Source of the DNA: Monodelphis domestica
Taxonomy: Eukaryota > Chordata > Mammalia > Didelphimorphia > Didelphidae
Direction of reading: 5' to 3'
Length of the DNA stretch: 64,000 nt
Assembly (NCBI RefSeq): GCF_027887165.1
Contig: NC_077235.1
Span: forward strand, 17,011,383-17,075,382
Position 1 is the stretch's first letter. The number at the start of each line of letters is the position of its first letter. A program made the translations under genes and the position numbers. The notes below the pieces were generated by a model. It did no database searches, was not told the DNA's origin, and saw nothing but the letters and a program-made list of their open reading frames with translations. Below, one piece after another: positions 34,814 to 46,649 of this stretch.

Positions 34814-34973
34814 AAAGGCTTTTAGACTTCATATAATCAAAATTATCCATTCTACATCCTATAATTCTTATCTCCTTTTTTATACACTTATCCATGATAG
34901 ATTTCTAATATTGAGCCAGCCCTGTATTCCTGGTAAAAATGCTTACTTGGTAATAGTGTGTGGCCTTCATGGG

Positions 34974-34996
34974 GTGTGTGTGTGTGTGTGTGTGTG
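34974..34996. repeat. (TG)n microsatellite
   Basis: TG repeats followed by AGTGAGTGAG, just after the L1 fragment end. Confidence 0.9.
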
Positions 34997-36129
34997 AGTG
35001 AGTGAGAACTGGAAGTACTGTAAGAAATCGAGTCCAATTTCTCTTATTTCACAGAGAAGAAATTTGAGACCCATAAAGAGTTGAAAGATTTTTTTTACAA
35101 TGATGGGACTAGAACTTTGACATGTAGTCTATTTGAATGTTTTGTTTTCTTGTATTTTTTAATTATGAACTTGACAAACATAAAATTTCCCCATTCAGTG
35201 GACCTAAATAACAGAATTGCATTTGAAACTGAGAATTATGATTACAAAAAGGTAGAACTTTTAAGCATGTGTTACGTTTTCAACATGGCACTACCAACAC
35301 TAGCCTGTTTATGATTGTTTTGCATATTTAGGGGATCATTTTTTATTCTGTTAGTTAATACCATGTCCCATAGCATGTTATTTTCTCAAATATGAAAGAG
35401 GGAATAATTCTCTGTCAAGAAACGAATGAGTAGCATAACAAACCAGCTCCTCTATGGGGCTGGGGTGGGGGAATTGTGCTTTTTAATGAAAAAATGATAG
35501 TACTCCTCATTGATGGAATTTATAATAAGACTAAAACTTGATCAAGTGCCACACTGTGCTTAATATACACAATGTGTGGCTCTGAACGTGGATCCCCCCA
35601 CAGTTTTTGATCTCAGTGGCCAATTGTTCAACTTTTTAGATTTTTGTTTTAGATTTGTTTAGATTATTTTGTTTAGATTTTAGATTTTTGTTGTACTACC
35701 AGTTCTTGAATTCCAAGCTTGACTTAACTATAAAGCATAAGCCTTGCTCTTCCCTTTAATTAGTGCTACTCTCTGGGTGGCTGGGGTTTAGCTCAATTGT
35801 GCATCAAACCATTTTAGCTTGGCTGACACAGACTCATTCATCCCAGAAGTCACTTTATTGCTTCACCCATTTCTTCATTAGTGACATAGAGATGATTGCG
35901 TGATTTCTCACAGGGATATTAATTAATGATTGACTGGATGGGTCTAGGTATATATTTGTAATATTTTATTGGACCAAAGAAGTTTAAATACTTTATAAAT
36001 AAAAGTGATGTTTTGCTTCTAAAAGTGCAATCTTTTACCCAAAATTTATTAGGGAAATCTTGGAATCATCAACTATTAAGAGTCGAAAGGGGCCTAAGAA
36101 GTCATGTAGTTAATCGTATAAAACACTAG
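34997..36129. other. mostly unassigned sequence
   Basis: 35020-35110 looks like an old MIR-type fragment (TTATTTCACAGAGAAGAAAT, TTGAGACCC). The rest, including a short TTTAGATTTTTGTTTTAGAT repeat near 35636-35690, has no assignment. Confidence 0.4.
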
Positions 36130-36240
36130 TAACAACACAACCCTATAGGCCACATATTGACTAAGAAAACCACATTATTGAAGCATTATCTACATTGAAT
36201 TTTTTTATTTTAGAGCTCAGAATTAAAGACAAATTTAAAA
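36130..36240. mobile_element. fragment of the hAT family seen at 26104
   Basis: AGGCCACATATTGACTAAGA and AAACCACATTATTGAAGCAT match the interior of the non-autonomous hAT family. The ends are not preserved. Confidence 0.5.
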
Positions 36241-36582
36241 TGTTAGAACTCTAAAATGTAAAAAACACATTTAATTTTAATTTTTATAGAATTTTAGAGC
36301 AACCTTTTGAAAATATTGACTTTTTGGTTATTTTTAGAAATATTCCTCTATTATGTTTTACTCTGATTCTGACTGAGAAGTGATCTTACCCAATCTGTTC
36401 CTGAAGAGAAATCCCTTCTCCATATTTCAAAGGAGTGATTACCTATTCTGATTTTGAAGAACTATAGTGACAAAAAACTCATTCCTCAATGAAGGTAATA
36501 CCTTCCATGTTTGTATAATGCTAATTATAAATTAAATGAATATGAAGTTTATTATAAAGCTTCCTCTCCTATGACTTCCACC

Positions 36583-37136
36583 CTAAAATCCTAGCTCTAT
36601 ATTCTGAAGCCAAGTAGAATAAATCAAATCCTTCTTTGACAAAAACAGCCAAAGTGTTGTACCCCTCCAGTAAAATGTGTGCTTCTTATTCAAGCTACTC
36701 CCTTTTGGTACTCTTGGCATGAAGGTGGAGGAAGCTGTGAGCTGTCTTAGGTAAAGATTGTTTGGAATCTTCCCTCTATCATCTAAATGCTGCTGTAGCT
36801 GCTGGTCTGGATCAGATCGCTGATAGTAGTATTCATCTTCTGCCTCAGTCTCTCCATGGTCCATTGTAGCAATAGCTCCTGAAGCTTTCTTTCTCCTGTA
36901 CACAAAGCACCCAGGTGTTGAATTGATGCTGTAACTCATTTTGGCTTCAAAAGCCGGACTCTCTCTTCTCATGCAGAGACCCATCAGGAGTGTTTCTCTC
37001 TCCTGCTAGTATTTGGACAGGTCAGGAATGCCATCTGGATTCGGGCACCCACTTTTTGTAGCTGGTACTGATTTGTACAGATCCAATTCAGAGTGGGTGC
37101 TGATTTCAGGTACAGTTTTGGAGTTTAAACTTGTTC
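36583..37136 (-). pseudogene. unrecognised coding-like segment, one in-frame stop
   Basis: A minus-strand frame runs from ATG at 36984 to a stop at 36583-36585 (133 codons), with peptides MSYSINSTPGCFVYRRKKAS, DHGETEAEDEYYYQRSDPDQ, NNLYLRQLTASSTFMP and RVPKGSSL. Upstream of one in-frame stop (TAG at 37006-37008) the same frame stays open to about 37136 and reads like protein: KTVPEISTHSELDLY, VPATKSGCPNPDGIPDLSKY. The composition (charged, Q/D/E/Y-rich, few rare codons) is more protein-like than the neighbouring frames. I do not recognise a family. The last ~39 residues look non-coding. It may be a decayed retrocopy fragment or an exon of a gene whose other exons lie elsewhere. Confidence 0.4.
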
Positions 37137-37194
37137 ACCTGCTCTCCTTGTTTCTTTTAAATTCTAGATTGTTGTGGGAAGAAAGAGGGGAAAG

Positions 37195-37445
37195 GAAGAA
37201 ACATTTATATAGTGCCTACTAAGTGCCAGGCAATATACATAATGCTTTACAAATATCTCATTTAATTCTCACAACCTTGGAACATAGTGGCTATTATTTG
37301 TTGTTCCCATTTTACAGTTGAGGATACTGAGTCAGGCAGAGGATTAAGTGACTTTCTCAGGGCCACATAGCTAGCTAGTAATTGTCTGATTCTGAATTAA
37401 AATTCAGGTTGAAATCTTGTCTCTGGGTTTCCCACTCTACTGGGC
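37195..37445 (+). mobile_element. MIR-type SINE
   Basis: TATAGTGCCTACTAAGTGCC, AATGCTTTACAAATATCTCA, TCCCATTTTACAGTTGAGGA, AAGTGACTTTCTCAGGGCCA and CACATAGCTAGCTAGTAATT are in MIR order, nearly full length. Confidence 0.85.
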
Positions 37446-37489
37446 CACCTGCTTTCAGTTTTCATTTTAAGGGCTGGTCTAGATTGTCA

Positions 37490-37975
37490 ACTTCTGATTC
37501 TGCTACTTAAAGCCGTATGACTTTGGGCAAGCTTCTGAGCCTCCTTTTCCTCATTTGTAAATTTAACAGAAAGGAAAGGGTGATGCCTAATGATCCTGTC
37601 AGCTCAAATTCCATTATTTTATTACATAATTTTATCCTCATAACAGCCATCATTCAAAGGTTGGTACTACAAATACTATTGTCTCTATTGGGCAGATGAA
37701 GAAAGCAAAGTTCAGAGCAGTTAAGTTGGAGAGGAGGGTGGATGAGAATATAGCTCTTTATTTTAAAGCCATCACTTTTTCCAAGACTCTGTTTCCCTCT
37801 TAAAGGCATACATAATATTTTATTGATATTTGAATGTCTGTGGAACATAGTATCTTTGTGATATTGGATCATTCACTTACCCTCTCTGGGCTCTAGTTTC
37901 TTTATCTGTAAAGTTGAGACTTTTGTCTAAGTGTTTTTCAATGCCTCTTTTAGTTCGAATTCTGTGATTCTAATA
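37490..37975 (+). mobile_element. cluster of decayed THER1/MIR fragments
   Basis: 37490-37615 has TATGACTTTGGGCAAGCTTC and TTCCTCATTTGTAAATTTAA. 37625-37745 has TTATCCTCATAACAGCCATC and GGGCAGATGAAGAAAGCAAA. 37860-37975 has CTCTAGTTTCTTTATCTGTA and TTCGAATTCTGTGATTCT. These are three adjacent SINE pieces in the same orientation. Confidence 0.6.
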
Positions 37976-39814
37976 CTTTATATTTTCATGTTCAGAAGAG
38001 TAGATGTACATGCTCATCTATATGTGTGTATCCATATATTTATTTACATACATATATATGTACGTAATTCTAAGTTGAGAATATTGGCATTAAAAATTTT
38101 AAGTATAGTTTAAAATGGGAGAAAATTTAAAATTAAAAGTTTTTGACACATCCCCTCTAAAAAAAGAAAAGCCTAAAAAATCCCCCAATGAATTTATTCT
38201 TTGGAATGGAGTTTAGATTATCTCAGATGAGGAGCTAAATTAAAGCCTACCAAGTGAAGAACCAGATCTTCATTTCTCTTTGATCTCAGTCCATCAGAAG
38301 ATGGATTTAAAATAACCTCTGCCATATGGTAAGATCAGTAACTATGTCCACAGTATTTAAAAATATGATTTTAAAGTAGAATTTTGAGGAAGAAAATTTT
38401 TAAAGCATTTTCAATAAATAATGGTTAGTAAAAACTAGAGTTGAAATCTAATAATATAAAATAGTAGGAAAAATAGTTTTGTGGAATTCATTTATTGCAG
38501 CAATTAACATGGTTAATTTGGTTAAACCCCGTGGTTTTTTGTACTTTAAAGATCTTTAGTGTATTCCCCAGCATCTCCCAGAAGCTGTTTAGATCATGAT
38601 GTTTATTGGTGGTACCATCATACATTTTATTGTGAGATTTCCCCAGGTAAATCTATAATTATTGTAGGTCAGCACAGTAATCTGTGAACACTGCTGAGTG
38701 TTCAGAAGCCATTTATGGTCCAATCCTGAGCTCTTTAGACACTGCTAACTCAGTTTCCATTGAGTTCTTATTAGAATTCCATTGAAACTTTTATCTGCGT
38801 GGGGCAGAAATAATTCTAGTATATCAACATAGAAATGATGCAGAAATTTCAGAAATGTACTCTCTATGCATTCACTTGATAATTTTATATATTCTAGTTT
38901 CACTTAGATTTCCCCTCTACCTCTGTTTACTTTTCATTGCAACCCAAACTATTGCAAATTTATTTGTCTATATATTATATGTCTATGCTTGCCATTCAAA
39001 TATCACAGTGGGTGGGGGGGAAGAACCTGTTAATTTCTACCTATTTTTGAACTCTCATCTCACAGTTCAAACAAAAATTCTGTGGATCACCAAGTAGTTG
39101 TTTATTTTCATGACTCCTGGTCCCGTCATTCCTCTTTAGTAATTTTGAATATTATTTTTTTAAAAAGAGAAGACTGTCCCTAAAGTATGTGAAATCCCTT
39201 TTCCAGGGGCAATTAATCTGAAGTCTTTCTCTTTTTCAAATGTGCCCTTATTATGAGAGGTGCTAGACTGGGTTCATGATCGATCATTTGCCATCATAAT
39301 CAGCTTTTCTAGGACTCCCTGTATACAGCTTCTGGGCTTTGCATTATTTGTTCAGTAAGTATTCATCGAATTTCACTTAGTCTCTACCAATCATTTATTA
39401 AGTACGTACTATGCATTGGACAGTATGCTATGGAATGACAAAAGAAAAACCAGATCAGACTAAAACTAACTCCCTTGTTCAGGTAGCTTTCACCCTTGGA
39501 ATTAAACTAGTTGCTCTATGTGTACTTCCATTCTACATGAACTACTCTCAAGTGGTCCATAGATCCATCCTTCCTAGGAGGGTCTTTGTGAGAATATTTG
39601 AAAGGAAAAAAGGGCAGATAGAATATGTAACTCTTTCGTCATCCCAATAGTCAAATTGATTTTATTAAGCCTCCATTTTCCTTAACTAAGAAGAAGAATT
39701 GAATTTTCCTGATTTTATCTTTCTCTGCTTTAGGGAAATGCAGCAAGCATAACTAACTGTTAATAAAGTTCTTTCATATTTAGCTCAAGTTCCTAGTTGG
39801 CATTTATTTTATTT
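37976..39814. other. no recognised feature
   Basis: AT-rich sequence. Short frames at 38855-39097 and 39411-39650 show no domain. No SINE or LINE recognised. Confidence 0.4.
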
Positions 39815-40020
39815 TTTAAAAAACCTTCACCTTCCATCTTGGAGTCAATACTGTATATAGGTTCCAAGGCAGAAGAGTGGTAAGGGCTAGGCCATGGGGG
39901 TCAAGTGACTTGCCCAGGGTCAACCAGCTGGGAAGTGGCTGAGGCCAGATTTGAAGCCAGGACCTCCTGTCTCTAGCTCTCAATCTGGCTCTCAATCCAC
40001 TGAGCTACCCAGCTGTCCCT
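39815..40020 (-). mobile_element. MAR1-like SINE, antisense
   Basis: AAAACCTTCACCTTCCATCT, GGCAGAAGAGTGGTAAGGGC, GACTTGCCCAGGGTCAACCA and GAGCTACCCAGCTGTCCC. Near full length, low divergence. Confidence 0.9.
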
Positions 40021-41215
40021 GGTATGAACATTTATTAAAGGCTTACTATGTGCAGACATTATGCTAAGTACTTGTGATACAAATATAAGCAAACTGTACA
40101 GTTCCTTACACTAGTCTTAAGGATTATTTTAACACAATTTTAGGGGGGAAAATCTAGCCCAACTTGCGTGGGAATGGAGAGGTTAGAATATTGGCCCCTA
40201 TCACACAATCTGTATATGTGCCAGAAGTGGAGTGGAGGAGTCGGTCCCATAGGTTGAACAAACTATGAAACCGAGAAGGCATTTGAGGGAATATAACATA
40301 TATGTTGAATTCTCCTCATATGAGGATGGAATGGAGAAGGGAATTATGAACCAGGTACTGAATTCATTTAGGAAGGAGGGAGAATGCCCAAAGAAACACT
40401 AACATTCCGATGTTTTGCTTCTTCATCTTGATTCTTGGAAAAGAAGAAGGAAAAAACCTTGTGTGTATAAGGTTGTCTTCCCCACCCCAACCTCAGATTA
40501 ACAAATGCTCATTTATTCATCCAAATGTTTAGAGAATGCTAAAGACAGAAGGTACTTGATAATACTAGCTAAGCTCATTACCTGACCTGTAGCATTCTGT
40601 GTTCTGTAACACGGCAGGGGATCCATATTGCCAACATATGGACACTTTAATCACCATCTCTACCATGCTGGATTATAACTTGTGGAATAGCTGTTGGTGT
40701 CCTGGGGCAATGAATGGCGAGATAGTCACAGTGGGAGTCATGTTTTATTTTTGTGCTTTTATTCACAGCATTGGTCTTATTTCCTTCATTATTTACCAAC
40801 ATGTAACATTCTATAAACATCTGTGGAAACACCAGTCATGCTTGTATTTGAAATCATTTTGACTACTAAGAACATGTAAGAACTTCTTGTCCTAGAAGTA
40901 AAGTGTTATTTTTAGTGTGTGTGGTGTATATATACAAATAGCTAAATGGTAGATATGAAAAATATGAACAATCTGACCCATTTATAGAATCAGGCTCTCC
41001 CAGCTGGGATGTAGTCTAACCCAGATGTGTGCAAGAACCAAAATGGATCCTGTTAACCTTCGAAAGCATCCCAGTCAGCTTTAGATAGCTCTAATTTATT
41101 GGTAGCTCTTATAAATCTCAGGTGATAATATCTAATTCACTTGGATATCTTAAAGTTTGAAACGGGACACATGATGCCTATAGAACCAGAGCCCATGAAC
41201 AAGTATTATTGTCAT
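40021..41215. other. mostly unassigned, with a short MIR/L3-like piece
   Basis: 40022-40090 (GAACATTTATTAAAGGCTTA, ATGTGCAGACATTATGCTAA) resembles the start of an L3/MIR-type repeat directly after the SINE. Nothing else recognised. The frame at 40599-40862 has no known domain. Confidence 0.4.
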
Positions 41216-41416
41216 TTTTTAAACCTTCACTTTTCATCTTAAGAGTCAATACTGTGTATTGGTTCCAAGGCAAAAGAGTGGTAAAGGCAATGGGGGTTAA
41301 GTGACTTGCCCAGGGTCACACAGCAAGGAAATATCTGAAGCCAGATTTGAATCTTGGACTTCCTATCTCTAGGCTTGTCTCTCAAGGCACCATGTCAGAC
41401 ATCTACCTGCCCCCAA
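41216..41416 (-). mobile_element. MAR1-like SINE, antisense, decayed
   Basis: AAACCTTCACTTTTCATCTT, GGCAAAAGAGTGGTAAAGGC, GACTTGCCCAGGGTCACACA and a damaged head ending CTGCCCCC. Confidence 0.85.
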
Positions 41417-41559
41417 TATATATTATTAGAATTTTCTTGTATATAATGATAGAATTATACTGGTTCTAGCTTCAGGGTCTTGTGAAATATCTGAGCACTA
41501 CTGTGAAAGTATAATGAATTATATAATTTCCAATTCAATTCTATTTCTCTTTTCCATCT

Positions 41560-42205
41560 TCTATATCGTCTATGCTCGAAATTCATTGCTTCTGGATTCT
41601 AAATGCCCTCCTCTCCATTCTATCCTCTGCACAGCTACCAAAATAATTTCCCTAACACGTCTGGCCTTATACTGCCCTGTGCGAGAGTCTTCAAGGATTC
41701 CCTTTTGCCTCTAGGATGAAATATAGAAGCCTCAGTTTAGTACATAAAAATCCTTCGTACTCTGGATCTAGGCTTTCTTTTCATGAGTATTTTATATTAC
41801 CCCTTTCACTCTTTCTCCATTCTAATGAAATTGCCCCACTTACTGATCCTTGAAGATGGTATTCCATTTTGAACCTCTGTGCCTTTGTCCTGGCTGTCCC
41901 ATCCCCTCAGGATTAGCTTCCTCTTTTGCCTCTGAGAGCATCTCGTTTCCTTCAGATCCCATCTCATACGTTACTTTTCCTTTGATGCTTCACCTCAGCT
42001 GCTACTAGTATCCCACACTACTTTTTATTCTAATATATCAGTTATTTATATGTATATGCATGCCGTCTCCCCCATAAAGTATAAGCTTCTGAAAGCCAGG
42101 GAACTGTTTCTTCTTTGCCTTTATAAACTTAGGACCTATCACAGTATCATACAAATATGGTAATGGACACTTAATGAAAGCTTAATGATGGATTGATTGC
42201 AGGTA
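41560..42205 (+). mobile_element. L2-type LINE 3' end
   Basis: CTACCAAAATAATTTCCCTA, CTTCAAGGATTCCCTTTTGC, TTTGTCCTGGCTGTCCC, CAGATCCCATCTCATACGTT, CTCCCCCATAAAGTATAAGC and TAATGGACACTTAATGAAAG parallel the final ~600 bp of L2 (ORF end plus 3'UTR). About 0.65 kb, strongly decayed. Confidence 0.75.
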
Positions 42206-43107
42206 AAATCTCTAAGATATGGCAACCAATTTTGTATGGGTACTAAGGGAAAAGTACAACATCCAGAACAACCCAATGGTCAGTGTTATTAGAAGGACTG
42301 TGGTCTTCCACGCAGGGGAAATGGGAGGAGGAAGATGGATCTCAGGCAATTTTCTGAAACTGGAAATTACAGATGAGTTACTGATCTGTTTAGATAGAGG
42401 GAGTCTCCAAAAACTTGGTTTCTCACATAAATATAAAATAAATTACTTTTGCTATATATGTAGTAGAAAATGCTATAGAAAGTAGATAGCTACCAGTGAA
42501 AAGGAAATTAATTATTAGGAACTACTTTGCCCAATGTTATGCCAATAAAACTGATAGTCCAAATGAAAAGGATATTTCCAAAAATGGCTCAGATTAACAG
42601 AAGAGGAAATAGAATACTTAAATAACTATCTTAGAAACAAATTAAACCACAGATGAACTCCCTAAGTAAAACATAAAAGCCAGGACTAAGTAGATTTAAA
42701 AGCTAATTCTATCTACCAAGCATTTTAAAAACAATTAATAACAATAATATGTAAAGTATTTGAAAAAACTGGGTAATGTGTCATGTAAAACTCCTTCTAT
42801 TACACAAATGTACTTTTGATACCTAATCCAACAAGAGCAAAAACAGAGAAATTAAACTATAGACCAGTTTCTCTAGAGAAATGCAAAAAAAAAAATTAAA
42901 TATGAGCACGGAGATTATAGCAACATCTTGCAAAGATGATATATCACAAACAAGGAAGATTTCTACTTGGAATGCAAAGCTAATTCAATATTGGGAAAAC
43001 CATAAGTATAATTGACCATACCAATAACAAAAATCATATGATTTTTAATAGCTGCAGAAAAAGCTTTTCTCAAAATATACCATTAATTCCTATTAAAAAT
43101 ATTAGAA

Positions 43108-43277
43108 GGGGCAATCAGGTAGCTCAGTGTTTTGAAAGCCAGGCCTAGAGATGGGAAGGCCAAGGTTCAAACTTGGCCTCAGACACTTCCCAGCTGTGTG
43201 ACCCTGGGCAAGTCACTTCACACCCATTGCCTAGCCCTTACCGCTCTTCTGCCTTGGAACCAATACACAGTATTGTT
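43108..43277 (+). mobile_element. MAR1-like SINE in the L1
   Basis: GGGGCAATCAGGTAGCTCAG, GACACTTCCCAGCTGTGTGA, CCCTGGGCAAGTCACTTCAC and GCCTTGGAACCAATACACAG. The 3' tail is replaced by a TATATA-rich stretch (43283-43335). Confidence 0.9.
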
Positions 43278-43894
43278 AGGGGTTAATATATATTATTATA
43301 TATAACATATATAGTATAATATAATATACATATGTTAGAACACATAGCAATTAGTGGAACGTTTCTTAAGTAGTTTTCTATCTAAAACATACATCAAGCA
43401 TTATCTGCAATAGAGATACACGAGAGACCTTTCCTATAAGATCAGAGGTAAAATAGGCATAACCAATATCACAATTATTATTCAATATTATACTAGATAT
43501 ATTAGCTATAGCAATAAGACAAGAAAATTAAGTTAAGGGAATAAGTATTGAGGAAAGAGAGCTATCACTTTTTGCAGATGATATGGTATATTGTAAGAAC
43601 CCTAGAAAATCAACTAAAAATCTAACCAAAAAATGAACAACTTTCATAAAGTTGTAAGAATAAAATAAGCCCATGTAAATAATAAGCATTTCTTCACAAA
43701 TACCAACAAGCCTAAACTAAAGAGAAAGCAAGAAAGATTCCATTTAAAATAGAAAATTGATACTTTTTTGACTATAAAGAGTGATATATTATAAACAAAT
43801 GAGAGGAACAAGTGAAAAATATCTGTCTGATCTTTGGATAGTGTCAGAATTACTGACAAGTGGTACTGAGGATGATGAGAGGTAAAAAGGACAA

Positions 43895-44090
43895 TTTTAA
43901 TTACTTTAGAGGTCCCTTATCTGTGGTTTCACTTTCTACAGATTGTTATCCTGGGTCAACCTTGCAAGTACCACCTCCTGTGGTTTCAGTTATCCTGTCA
44001 GAGAAATCTATGCATGGGGAGAGGAGGCAGAGGTGGATATCAATTCTTTTGCTTTTGATTTCACTTTTTCAACTTTCGCTTTCTTTTAAA

Positions 44091-44148
<58 letters not shown>

Positions 44149-44293
44149 AAGGAGGAGGCCACAGATAGGAGCTGAGAGAGCCTGTATATATTTGAGGTCT
44201 CTAAGTATTTGCTTATTATACCTGAGGTTTCTGTCCTCTGAGGTAGGTCTTAGGATATAGCCCCTGACGCTACAAGGGCCTTACTGTATATTA
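43895..44293. mobile_element. Tigger/MER2-like DNA transposon remnant with expanded (TG)n
   Basis: The left end GGTCCCTTATCTGTGGTTTC continues ACTTTCTACAGATTG and CTGTGGTTTCAGTTATCCTG. The right end CTACAAGGGCCTTACTGTAT is a decayed inverted form. This is the layout of Tigger-class elements. The interior holds an uninterrupted (TG)n at 44093-44146. No transposase coding is left. Confidence 0.55.
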
Positions 44294-45345
44294 AACTATA
44301 AAGGTTTTGCACAAACAAACTAAGGTAGCCAAAATTAGAAAGAAAGGAAGGAACTTGGTTGGGGGGGAGTAAGGAAGTTTCCAGCAATTTCTCTGATAGA
44401 GATTGAATTTCTCATTTATATAGAGAAGTGAGCCAAATTTTGAAAGTCAGTCATTCCCAAATAGATAAATTAGAATGTGAATATTATATCAAAGGATTTG
44501 AAAAGATGATTTTCAGAAGAAGAAATCAAGGGTATCGATAACTATTTTAAAATGTTGTAAATCATTTATAATTAGGGAAGTAACAATTTAAAACAAACTT
44601 GAAGTACCACACTTTATACCCATCAAATTGGGTAAGATGACACAAAAGGAAAATGACAAATACTGGAAGGGTTGTGGGAAAATAGTGACACTGATGAATT
44701 GTTGGTAGAGCTTTGTGCTAGTCCAGGCATTTAGAACTATGCCTGAAAGACTGTAAAATTGTGCATACCCTTTAATCCAGCATTACTGCTACTTGGTCTG
44801 TATTCCAAGGAGATTCCAAGAAAAAGGAAAAGGATCCATATATACAAAAACATTTATAGTAGGAATTGGAAATTAAAGTTATACTCGTCAATTGGAGAGT
44901 GACTTAATAAGTTTTGCTCTTTTTTGAGGTATAAGAAATTATGAAGGGTATGGTAGCAAACATATGAACTGATGCAAAGGGAAGCAAGCAGAACCAAGAA
45001 AACATTGTACCCAATAGCAATCTTGCAGTGATGAACTGTGAAGAATTTAGCAACTCGTCAATATAATAGTCCATAATAATACCAAAGGTTTTAGGATTTA
45101 AAAATTCTATCATTCTTCAGGATACAGAACTAATAATAAACTCTTGATTGTGCAGGTTGAAACACTTTCTTTAAACTTTGTTTTTTATTTCTTGCCTTTT
45201 TTGCAACTTGGCTAATGTGGAAATATGTTGTGCATAACTTCATATATGTATAATAGGTATATTTCTTTTATCTATGGGTGGGCAAGAGTGTGGAGGGAGG
45301 GAGACAATTCAAAACTGAAAATAAAAAATTAATAATAAAAAGTAA

Positions 45346-46410
45346 AATATACAGATGAAATTTGGTTCATACCTTACATTGGTTTTCTTAGTTCCATTCA
45401 TTTTTCATTGAGTACATTATTTAGAGCCTGTAGACATTACAGTATTATATTTTCCTCCCCAAATGATGTTAATACTCCATTTTATAATATGCTTACATAT
45501 TAAAATAAATATACATGCACCAAAAATTGACTCCAATAAAAATAAAATAACAAGAGTTCAATGAAGGAGAAAGCCACTTGAAAGATAAGTAATTGTTCAG
45601 TGAAACAAAAATTAAGTATTAGAACCACTATTTAGTAATTTCTGTGGCATTTAAACAGGAAGTAAAATTAAAAACCCACTAAAGGTCAATGTCGATTTAG
45701 CTTGATTACTTCCCAAGAAAATCCTAGGTTCTGATTTCTCACTCATTTCTTTATTCACAGGAAGACATAATAATTTATTCCTTTGTAATATTAGTAAAAA
45801 GTCACTTATTGTTCATTGAAAAATTTATCTGGCTTTGTGGTGTGTTATGGCATTTTAGAATAAATATTCAACTATATCAAAAATTAAAAACTAAATTAAA
45901 ATGAAGATATGCCTTGTATCATTGTTGTGTTAAATTTATCAACCTCCAGATCCCTCCAGATAGCCTTCATTATGACTTCAAATAACAAAAAAGAAATAAT
46001 TAGATTATAGGCCTTTGATTCAGCTCTTTTATTCATTCTTCTGTTGTTTTCTTTCAGATTCTCAAGATTTATTCCAGTGGCTTCACTAATTCAATCACCC
46101 ACATATTTTCCTATCCTGACCCTTTTCCTTCTCTTTAATCTTTGTCCCACAATTTGCACTTATAGAAACTAGAATTAGAATTTACTTAGTGAAAAGCTTT
46201 GATTTTGGCTAAAATATGAAAGCAGCTTGACAGAAATTAGATTTGTATAAACATCCTATATGTCCAAATAAACTCAAAATGAACATATATGACCTGAATA
46301 TTCCAAGGATATTTTATACAATTTTTAAAAATAAATAGATTGAGTACATTTTACATTTATGCCAACAAAGAGATTTAAAAAAAAAATTTTTAAGTGATAA
46401 AAAAGATAAA
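45346..46410. other. no recognised feature
   Basis: AT-rich sequence after the L1 tail; nothing I can assign. Confidence 0.4.
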
Positions 46411-46590
46411 ATGGCTGAAATATCTAGCCCAGTGGATGTACTCTGCCAGGCCTGGGAACAGGAGGATCTGGGTTCAAATATGGCCTCATACACTTAATAG
46501 TTGCATGTCTCACTGGACAATTCACTTAATCCCATTTCCTAGCCTTTTCCCTTCTGTCTTAGAGTTGATATGAGTTTGGGGGTTGGGAGT
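46411..46590 (+). mobile_element. MAR1-like SINE, old
   Basis: CTAGCCCAGTGGATGTACTC, GGATCTGGGTTCAAATATGG, CACTGGACAATTCACTTAAT and CCATTTCCTAGCC. Recognisable but heavily diverged. Confidence 0.65.
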
Positions 46591-46649
46591 TAGCAAGTCT
46601 TCACACCTGAGATACTAGTCTTCCTAGAACAATACCCCATAAAAAAGAT

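Larger units (their letters stand above)
32795..34965 (-). mobile_element. older L1 LINE, antisense, carrying two nested insertions
   Basis: Plus coordinates run from the L1 3'UTR (32820-33060) back through the ORF2 3' region (33400-34052) and resume after an insertion at 34814-34965 (CTGTATTCCTGGTAAAAATG, an RT-domain segment). The SINE at 33208-33388 and an L1-derived element at 34053-34813 interrupt it. There is internal loss between about 34880 and 34900. Dead copy. Confidence 0.8.
42500..45345 (+). mobile_element. decayed L1 LINE (RT region to 3' end) with two insertions
   Basis: L1 ORF2 landmarks: ACTATAGACCAGTTTCTCTA (42857), CACTTTTTGCAGATGATATG near 43566 (the FADD core of the RT active site), GATTTGAAAAGATGATTTTC, AGCAGAACCAAGAAAACATT near 44988 and the L1 3'UTR to 45345 (GGAGGGAGACAATTCAAAAC). 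A SINE (43108-43277) and a Tigger-like element (43895-44293) sit inside. Many frame breaks; old. Confidence 0.8.

Noticed and set aside
44093-44150. Cys/Val-repeat peptide end of the frame at 43860-44150
   Set aside because: Translation of the (TG)n run; not a protein.
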